DNA of 64,000 bases, from the NCBI GenBank assembly GCA_032718475.1, contig JAUCBJ010003160.1, positions 1 through 64,000 on the forward strand, read 5' to 3'. This DNA comes from Nemertoderma westbladi. Taxonomy: Eukaryota; Xenacoelomorpha; Nemertodermatida; Nemertodermatidae. Shown piece after piece: positions 56,410 through 64,000 of the stretch; positions within the stretch are counted from its first letter, which is position 1; each line of letters begins with the position of its first letter. The notes beneath the pieces are model-generated. The model worked only from the letters and a program-made list of their open reading frames with translations, ran no database searches and was not told the DNA's origin. A program made the translations under genes and the position numbers.

Positions 56410-58146
56410 TAGGGCTCAACAGAAGCTTCGGCTTCGGTTCGGTTCGGGCCGAAGTTTGGCAATTTCGGTTCGGTTCGGCTTCTGCAATTGATACTGCAGA
56501 AGCCCGGAGTAAACTTTGCTAAATATTCCAAGTATTACATTGACTGATTGAGCTAAGACCAGAAGACAGTAAGACAGTAAGACTAATCAATCTGTTCATC
56601 GTTGTAATAATTCATTTTAGAGTGTAAACGTTAAGCAGACACTGGCTGACTGGTGCAGAGCAGACAGTGGTGCAGACACCTGGTGCAGACAGTGGTGCAC
56701 GCACTGGTGCAGACAGTGGTGCAACAGTGGTGCAGACACTGGTGCAGACAGTGGTGCAGACACTGGTGCAGACAGTGGTGCAGACACTGGTGCAGACAGT
56801 GGTGCAGACACCTGGTGCAGACAGTGGTGCAGACACTGGTGTAGACAGTGGTGCAGACACTGGTGCAGACAGTGGTGCAGACAGTGTGCAGACAGTGGTG
56901 CAGGCAGTGGCAGTGGTGCAGACAGTGGTGCAGACTCGGGTGCAGACAGTGGTGCAGACACTGGAGCAGACAGTGGTGCAGACAGTGGTGCAGGCACCTT
57001 TTGCAGACTGGTGCAGTCTGCACTTAATTATTTTCGTACACACCTCTTATAATTATTTGTAATCAGGGCACATTCACCCGCACGCACCTCGACTTGTACT
57101 ACACATACGTCCTCCCTACTTCATGTAGAACCTTTCAGTAGTTACTCGCATATTTGTAGATAATAAAGTCTATGATAAAATATAACATAATAGTGCCTGG
57201 TGGTATTGTGTTTTGTGGTACTCTGGTATTTCAGTATTTTCACCAGGTGTCTGCACCACTGTCTGGACCAGTGTCTGCACCACTGTCTGCACCAGTGTCT
57301 GCAAGACTGTCTGCACCAGTGTCTGCACCACTGTCTGCACCGATGTCTGCACCACTGTCTGCACCACTGTCTCCACCAGTTTTTGCACCACTGTCTGCAC
57401 CACTGTCCACACTAGGTAAGGTAGGTGTCTGCACCACGCACCAGGTGTCTGCACGCTGCACCAGTGTCTGCACCACTGGCCGCACCAGGTGTCTGCACCA
57501 CTATCTGCACCACTGCCTGCTTAACGTTTACACCCTTAATTTTGGACTGAACTTCCATTTAAATGGCATTATTTTTTTAATTGTTTCCAGGTTACTTGGG
57601 TAGTTTCAAAATTAGCTTAATTATACAGTAGTTTAGGTTAGGCTAAATATTGTCATTTTACTTTGTAGTACCCTATTTTTTAATTAATCATAACTTTGAT
57701 ACATAATACCAAATATACCTACTACCTCATATAAATAGTATTACAAAGACTACCTGTACTTTTAATGAGGTTTTCTAAATTTGATGTCACTACTGAACGG
57801 CTTACTACGGGTGAAAATGTGGTTCAGACAGTAAGTGCATGCATATAGTAGTTTAGGTTAGTAATGTACAGTAATGTAAATATTGCCATTTTATTTTGTA
57901 GTATTTATTTTTTTAATTAATCATAGCTTTCTCGCTAAGTCCTCAGACCATATACTGTAGGTACCAGTCTGCCACTGCCAGTCAGCCAGTAGGCCTATAG
58001 TCTGATAGTGACGTAAATACGAATTTATGACCATAACTTGCTAACTTTCTGAACTTCGGTTCGGATTCGGTTCGGTTCGGCCCGAAGTTGGCCCTGCTTC
58101 GGTTCGGTTCGGTTCGGCCCCATAAAGTGCCTTCTGTTGAACCCTA
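56410..58146. mobile_element. hAT-like non-autonomous element
   Basis: Terminal inverted repeats TAGGGYTCAACAGAAG (56410-56425 and 58131-58146) are flanked by the 8-bp duplication GTACTGAT (56402-56409 and 58147-58154), the hAT size. Both ends have CTTCGGTTCGGTTCGG-type subterminal repeats in inverted orientation (56426-56490 and 58048-58118). There is no transposase frame. A foldback element sits inside. It lies just upstream of exon 1 of the host transposon's transposase. Confidence 0.85.
56620..57535. mobile_element. Foldback element, Harbinger-like ends, TGCAGACAGTGG arrays
   Basis: Ends GAGTGTAAACGTTAAGCAG (left) and GGGTGTAAACGTTAAGCAG (right, reverse complement) are flanked by TTA on each side, fitting a PIF/Harbinger TWA target. 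Inside each end is an inverted array of 12-mers: TGGTGCAGACAC/G on the left (about 56650-57010), CTGCACCAGTGT and CTGCACCACTGT on the right (about 57240-57520). The centre is about 230 bp of single-copy DNA. Several frames of 60-140 codons cross the arrays and encode only repeats. Confidence 0.82.
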
Positions 58147-58559
58147 GTACTGATCGACTATCTGAACTCTAATTTATAAGATGCCTCGATCAAATAATGT
58201 CTACAAAAGATGTTCCTTTCATGGAAATCAATTTAGTAAACCTACAAAACAACCAGGTAAGTCCTTATGTATAAACTGATAAATCAACAGAATGCATTAA
58301 TTTGTATCATGCATGACTAAGCAATAGCAAAATGTTGCGATCTAGTTGACAAATTTAATCACTATGGATTGTCCAGTAGTCAAAATCGATCCTTGTAAAA
58401 ATACTACTGAAATCTTTCTAGCACTAATTATAACTTTAGGCCCTGTGACGTGAGGATGTGCAGTGCATATGCAGGCATATATTTTGAATACAGATGGGTA
58501 GACACGGTTGAACACTGCAGGGTAGGCCAGGCATATACCCCCATATGACTAATATGCCT

Positions 58560-58793
58560 CAAGCAAAGCAAACAGTCGGCCGAAGCCGGAGGCGACCCGA
58601 AGGCTCCTCTTTCGATAGCTGCTACCCGAGGGTAGGGGTGGGCGCTACTCCTATCCCAAGATTTGCTCCCAGTTATTTAACTGGTACTCATTTCATCGAC
58701 CCCAGTGGATGAAAGGCTGAGTGGACCCTGGCGGGGCTGAACCTACAACCAATAGATTGCCGGCCCGGCGCTCAACCAACTGAGCTACCCCGC
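58560..58793 (-). mobile_element. tRNA-derived SINE, copy 2
   Basis: Same family as 1508-1748, differing at a small number of positions. It has the head GCGGGGTAGCTCAGTTGG with A box, the B-box region, the central CCTTTCATCCACTGGGG and GATGAAATGAGTACCAG block, and a TTTGC-type tail. It is flanked by the 11-bp duplication CTAATATGCCT (58549-58559, 58794-58804). It lies in intron 1 of the transposase gene, in opposite orientation. Confidence 0.9.
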
Positions 58794-59070
58794 CTAATAT
58801 GCCTACATGTGTTATAATTTTAAACAGATCTACTCTCAGACTGTGCTATATTTTATTATTTATGTACCAGCAATTTGAAACAAGTTACTAGGAATAGAAC
58901 ATAGAATAAGTCAGGTAAATTTTTATATAGGCCTATATCCTTGTTATTACCGGTATACTGTGTTATATACTTAGCATACTTCTTATATAAAATAATTACA
59001 CAATCATTATAGGCCTAGTATATATATATATATATTTCTATTATTTTTTTTCAGATAAAACATCTGAGCA

Positions 59071-60819
59071 CTTCGACACAGTTAACCACAAAATACTGAT
59101 ACAGAAACTACAACGCTACGGGATAACTGATACAGCGCTGGTCTGGATCACTAGTTACCTTACAGATCGAGTGCAATATGTTACAGTAGGTACAGCGCAA
59201 TCAAAGTACTCCACAATTGTAATAGGATTACCACAAGGGTCGCTTCTGAGCCCTTTGTTATTTATAATCTACTGTAATGACCTACCCTCAGTATCCAACA
59301 TTTCTAAATTCATTTTGTACGCTGACGATACGAATATGTTTAAATCCAGTGCAGACCTAAACTCACTGATTACAGATATTAACAATGAGTTGGATAAACT
59401 AACAAAGTGGTTTCAACTGAACCGTCTGTCTCTAAATATAAAAAAATCTAATTTCATTATTTTTCGAACTCAAAACAAAATGCTAGACTTAAACACACTA
59501 CCTGCTGTAACAATTAACGGAAATACAATTAAGCGACAAAAAGTTATCAAATTCCTGGGTGTCCACATTGATGAACACCTGACTTGGAAAAATCACTGTG
59601 ACTATCTACGTATCAAAATCAGTCGTAATATTGGCATAATAAATAAAATAAAAAATTTTGTCACATCAAAAACATTAATAGTATTATACAATACGATGAT
59701 AGCTCCGTATCTGATGTACTGCAATACCGTGTGGGCAGCAAAATCGTATAAAACCATAAACACCGTCACCAACAGACCTACACACAAACACTACAGACAT
59801 CGACATAAGCGACGAAAACCAACAGACAAACTCACTACTAATGTTTCAACCTTGCACAAACTGCAACAGAGAGCCCAGAATATTGTCGTATCAAAAGGCA
59901 ACACAGACTTCACTCCACTTACAATACGATCTATTTATATAAAACAGATAACAATACTAAGCTACAGCTACATACATAAACTATTACCAGCTGACATATT
60001 CCCTTCTCTACTCACTCTCATATCAACAACACATGAACACCAAACGCGATCGGCAGCCAATAATAACTATATGGTACCACGCACACGCCTTGAGATTGCT
60101 AGACAATCAATCAGAGTGCGCGCACCAGAGGTCTGGAACACCCTGCCTTCTTCTTTACGAAACGCTAATTCAGTAAATTTATTTAAAAACGCCATAACTA
60201 AACTGCTCGCTTCAGAGCAATAACACTGTGTTTTCTACATGCATTTTATTATTGTTATGTATTTTCTATTTTACATGTACACGCTAAACAAAACTGTTAC
60301 ACTTTCTATTGTTACAAATATATTAGATTACGTACCGTATTGTTAGATAGATGCTTACAATACAGATCACTGTATATAGAGTACCGTATTGTTGTTGCAT
60401 AGATATTATCTTAGTTAGAACTTTGTTTTATATTTCAATTTTAGGTTTGTATCCGAATTCAGTTTTCTATTTTCGTTTCCACACCAACTAATTAGATATG
60501 TATTGTTTAGAATTATTCCTCTATAATTAAAAGTGCACTTATATAATTATTGCAGTATAATGCAGTATAATCATAACTACAGTAGGTTGGTTGTTTTATA
60601 GTTGCAATTACTTACGCTTGAATACTATGATACTCGATCGTACAGTAAATTTGTCGGTTATTTGTTTTTGTAATGCGTTTCTTAGTGCAGCTACAATTGT
60701 TGAGTGCTAACGGTGGCTGGTGTAATGGGTCTACCCGTCCAACCACCGTCTACATTCTACATTGTATGTAGAAATGTAGTAAATTGTTCAGAAATAAATA
60801 AATAAAAAAATAAATAAAA
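59071..60819 (+). mobile_element. LINE-D, 5'-truncated CR1/L2-like retrotransposon
   Basis: An open frame from 59073 to the stop at 60221-60223 starts inside RT at FDTVNHKIL (motif A). It continues through LPQGSLLSPLLF, ILYADDTNMF (YADD at 59318-59329), LNIKKSNFI and FLGVHIDEHLTW, then a thumb-like and C-terminal domain ending WNTLPSSLRN. A 3' UTR and an AAATA-type tail (60792-60820) follow. The probable duplication is AGCA (59067-59070, 60820-60823). The RT part is uninterrupted but lacks everything upstream. It disrupts exon 2 of the transposase. Confidence 0.88.
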
Positions 60820-62456
60820 AGCAGTCAATTTCAAATAGTTCCACACCATCCACAAGTGCAAGTCAAGGAAAGTTCGGGGAAACCCAAGTTGAATCAACAT
60901 TGTTAGATAAATCAACTTTCCATATAATAGATTTGGGAACTCTAAACGAAGCTATTGCCAAATCTACACTATGTCGAAACTGCCGTAGAACTGGTTGCCT
61001 TTCTGTCCATGTTGAAGAGTCAAACAGAATTGGATTCAATGAGTGTTTTGAAATCAGATGTAAATTTTGTTACCCAAAAAGATCTTCAAATGACCCATTC
61101 ATTTCATCTATTGGTAGTGGCATCAGTGGTAATCAAATGGCTGAGGTGAATATGAGATTGTTGTACGGTTTTAGATGCGTTGGTCTTGGCCTAGAATCGA
61201 TCAGAACCTTCTCGGCTGTATCTGGTTTACCACCCCCACCAACCAATACATCTCCTTATATAAAGAGAATCAAAACTGCAGTGGCATCAGTTGCAGAGAC
61301 ATCAATGAAAAATGCTGCAAAGGAAGCAATTGTTGAGAATGGTGGTTGCAATGATATAGCTGCATCATTTGATGGATCTTGGCAGCGAAGAGGGCATAGT
61401 TCACTAAATGGTTATGTGTCATGCATCAGTGTTGACACAGGCAAGGTGGTTGATGTTGAGATCTTATCGAAATTCTGCCATATATGTTCTAATAGTGATA
61501 ACCCTCCATCCCACAAATGTACAAAGAACTTTACTGGGTCAAGTGGAGGAATGGAGGTTGAAGGCGCACTTAGTATCTTTCGGCGTTCTGTGGAAGAACG
61601 TAATGTCTCGTACGTGAAATATCTTGGTGATGGAGACACGGCTACTTTCTCCAAAGTGAAAGAGGCTGACCCATACAATGGTAAAGAAATATTAAAGTTA
61701 GAGTGTGTGGGCCACGTGCAAAAGAGGATGGGGGCACGGCTTCGTACCCTCAAAAAAGACCTTCGCGGTAAGAAATTGTGGGATAAGAAGGCCATAGGCG
61801 GCAAGGGGCGACTAACTGATGCAGTGATTGACAGCATCCAACTGTATTATGGGCGAGCTATAAGAAAGAACTGCTCATCAGTACACAATATGACAAGGGC
61901 CATATGGGCCATATTCTTTCATATATTGTCAACTAACTCAAAACCAGCCCATAATTTTTGTTCAGAGGAGTGGTGCAAGTATCTCCAAAAGCAAAAGATT
62001 GGTAAAGAAAAAGAACATGATCATACTAGCTCATTGCCTGAAGCTGTCATGGGAGAAATTAAGCCTACCTTTAGAGCTCTAACCGATCCTGAACTACTCT
62101 CTAAATGCCTACATGGCAAAACTCAAAACAGGAATGAGGCACTCAACAATCTTGTCTGGGTCCGATGTCCAAAGCGAGTTTTTGTTTCCCGGAATATGGT
62201 TGAAATCGGAGTATGGGATTCTCTAATCTGTTTCAATGAAGGCAACCAGGGGAGAATTGATGTTTTGAAGCAACTTATAACCAATATTGGAAGAACAAAG
62301 ACAGACTTAATTGAGATTGACAAGAGGAGAATTCTAGACTCTGATCGAAATCAAACTGATCTTGAAAAACGAGCTCGGACCCAGCGTCGACAAAACCGCA
62401 AGCGTAAGCTTCCAACAGCGCAAGACCCTAAACTTTATGAAAGTGGGATGTTTTAG

Positions 62457-63166
62457 TAATTATTTTTGACTCTAGTGACTCTGTAGTCTGACCTATAGCC
62501 TCCTTATGGACTAGATTAGTAGTAATTGATTGAATGATTGATAGTAATAATGCACCTTGAACTGTTCAATTATTCGATAATGTAATTGTATACTAAAAAA
62601 TAATGATTGCCGAACTTAAAATCCGTTTTTCTCAGTTTGTAGTTTTACGTGTAAGTGTTTTGCTCATGTTCCTGTTTCTCCAGAACTCCTTGACTAAATG
62701 TTCTGAAATTTGGCTACCCTAGATAGAATTGGCAGCTCTATTTTATTGACCTCCTACATACATTTCTGACAATAACACATTTAAGATATGCCTGTCCAAA
62801 CATGAAAATTCATTTTTTGAGTTTGATGTGGCCTTGTAACTTTAAAAATGAAGATTATACCATGATCAAGGTCAATAAGATAGAGCAGTCAATTCTGTGT
62901 CGGACTTCCAAATTTGAAAAAGATTGGTCTATTAGTTTTTGAGAAACAGGAACATGAAAAATACTACCTCCGCGATAACGCATAAGGTGTAAATCGAGCC
63001 AAGAGTTCAACGTTCGGGTAGACCGCAATGGAAATATAAACTGAAATGTGCCTCTAATTTTATAATGCCTGGGCTTCGGTTCATGGTGACTATATTTTTG
63101 GAATGTACATCAAATTCTGTTCTAAATTGGATGGTTTTTGGAAAATCCAAAAAAAAAAAATTCTGC
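62457..63166. other. 3' non-coding part of the TTAA transposon
   Basis: Downstream of the transposase stop up to the right terminal repeat. AT-rich. AATAAT/AATAAA-like words are present but no clear poly(A) signal. An A-run (63149-63160) adjoins the terminus, as on the left side. No gene is seen. Confidence 0.5.
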
Positions 63167-63181
63167 CCATGTTGAGGCACC

Positions 63182-64000
63182 TTAAGACCAATCGTGCCAG
63201 TGGAGTAGATGGTGTTCCCCCTGAGGTCTTTAAAATACCTGAGTGTTTAAAGCTCATTTATCCCATCATAGTAGACATGTACCGAACAACAAGAGTCCCA
63301 CAAGAAATGAAAACGAATAAGTTGGTGCCAGTTCCCAAGAAGGGCAACCTAACACTCTATGGTTCTTTTCGGGGAATCTCATTGATCTCGATTGCTGCAA
63401 AGCTATACAATAGGATTCTATTAAATCGCATCAGGGATCCAATTGAGAGACTGCTCCGTGGAAATCAGAATGGGTTCCGTAAAGGTCGTGGGACCTTGGA
63501 GCCCATTTTGGCACTTAGAAGGATAATTGAAGAATTATCAAAAAAGAAAGACAGGCATCTGGCTGTTATCTTTGTTGACTTCTTCAAGGCCTTTGATTCA
63601 GTCTCTCGCTCACGTATGTTCAGCATACTTTCATTATATGGGATTCCTGATGAAATTATTGCAGCAATCAGATCAGTATACGATGGTTCGACAACATTTG
63701 TGTCTACTGTTGACGGTGACACAGAACCATGTTATGGAGCGTCCCCCAAGGAGACACACTTGCACCATTCTTGTTCATTATTGTGGTTGACTATGTTCCA
63801 CGCATGTCCTTAGATCATCATAATGATGATGGGGTGATGATAACTCCACCTACTGGCTCCAGAAGTCGAGGAAATCCTGCCAAGTACCTAACTGATCTAG
63901 ACTTTGCTGATGACTTAGGAGTACTCTCAGAATCATTAGAGGGAGCCCAACGGCTCCTCAACTCATTAGAACATGCTGCTTCTAGTGTTGGTCTTTTTAT
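63182..64000 (+). mobile_element. LINE-A (plus copy), RT part, running off the window
   Basis: Resumes with KTNRASGVDGVPPEVFKIP, then LVPVPKKGNLTLYGSFRG, NQNGFRKGRGT and FVDFFKAFDS (63571-63600, motif A intact here). There is a frameshift near 63730-63760 (at PQGDTLAP). The motif DLDFADDLG follows at about 63897-63917. The frame continues past 64000. It is the better-preserved relative of 22247-23498 and shows what that copy has lost. Confidence 0.88.

Larger units (their letters stand above)
58181..62456 (+). pseudogene. Mutator/Kolobok-type transposase, interrupted by LINE-D
   Basis: Exon 1 is 58181-58256 (MPRSNNVYKRCSFHGNQF, donor G|GTAAGT). Exon 2 begins at 59055 after TTTTTTTCAG, is broken by LINE-D at 59071-60823 and resumes at 60824 in the same frame, ending at 62456. 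The total is about 574 codons without the LINE. Visible: a Cys-rich zinc-binding region (C-RN-C ... C-KFC); FDGSWQRRGHSS (about 61369), probably around the first catalytic aspartate; a C/H cluster (FCHIC ... HKCTKNFTGSSGGMEVEGAL); LGDGDTATF (about 61623), probably the second; CVGHVQKRMGARLR (about 61704); and a basic C-terminus. The transposase would cut and join its element's ends at TTAA. Apart from the LINE the frame is clean, so inactivation is recent. Confidence 0.8.
56054..63181 (+). mobile_element. 7.1-kb TTAA-targeting DNA transposon (Kolobok-like, tentative)
   Basis: Terminal inverted repeats GGTGCCTCGACATGG (left) and GGTGCCTCAACATGG (right, reverse complement) match at 14 of 15 positions, with A/T runs inside. 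Flanks are TTGA (left) and TTAA (right); removing the element restores LINE-A reading (AAGAGCATTAAGACC). It carries a spliced transposase gene with a Mutator-type catalytic region. TTAA duplications occur in piggyBac and Kolobok; the protein is not piggyBac-like. It contains four later insertions: hAT-like, foldback, SINE and LINE-D. Confidence 0.82.

Noticed and set aside
56612-57603. Cysteine- or Ala-Pro-Leu-rich repeat proteins
   Set aside because: They are translations of the 12-mer arrays of the foldback element, open in several frames on both strands.

Overview
The window is eukaryotic nuclear DNA, almost certainly from an animal. It has spliced genes, a tRNA-derived SINE, several clades of non-LTR retrotransposon, BEL/Pao and Ty3/gypsy retrotransposons, DNA transposons with typical target duplications, and an ortholog of C9orf72. 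The frequent TAGGCCTA and ACCGGTA words and the TE repertoire suggest an aquatic invertebrate, but the sequence alone does not fix the species. The only clear host gene is C9orf72 (minus strand, 11641-13586, two coding exons). Nearly everything else is mobile or tandemly repeated DNA.

Layout. 1-3.7 kb: a LINE tail, two short minisatellites, a broken zinc-finger/acidic gene and a SINE. 3.7-10.6 kb: a very large 30-bp minisatellite with higher-order structure, then a 17-bp minisatellite that ends inside the catalytic motif of a LINE reverse transcriptase. 11.6-13.6 kb: C9orf72. 13.6-22.2 kb: unassigned sequence, a gag-like relic and a truncated Ty3/gypsy element. 22.2-47.2 kb: one minus-strand LINE (called LINE-A here) split into three pieces by two later insertions. 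One is a 6.0-kb DNA transposon (23499-29497) carrying a SAM plus HECT-like gene and an integrase fragment. The other is a 15.4-kb LTR retrotransposon (30118-45539) with BEL/Pao-type Gag-protease and a further open region of about 1,400 codons (ORF3). 47.2-53.1 kb: a decayed second ORF3 copy, a solo LTR and a nearly complete LINE (LINE-B). 53.9 kb to the end: a second integrase-type transposon with tandem-palindrome arms, entered by a plus-strand LINE-A copy. That LINE is split by a 7.1-kb TTAA-targeting transposon (56054-63181), which itself holds a hAT-like element, a Harbinger-like foldback element, a SINE and another LINE.

The insertion order can be read from target-site duplications (TSDs): GATAGA around the 6-kb transposon, GCCG(C) around the LTR element, CAAGC around the solo LTR, GAATGCAAGCGG around LINE-B, TTRA around the 7.1-kb element, GTACTGAT around the hAT element, TTA around the foldback element, and 11-bp repeats around both SINEs.

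Two things stand out as possibly undescribed. The first is a pair of related transposons whose terminal inverted repeats are long tandem arrays of short palindromes; the palindrome sequence differs between the two while the layout is kept, and one carries a SAM-HECT gene. The second is the large ORF3 with a CCHC knuckle, found downstream of gag-pol in a giant BEL/Pao-type element and again as a separate relic. All family names come from motif recognition by eye, without database searches.
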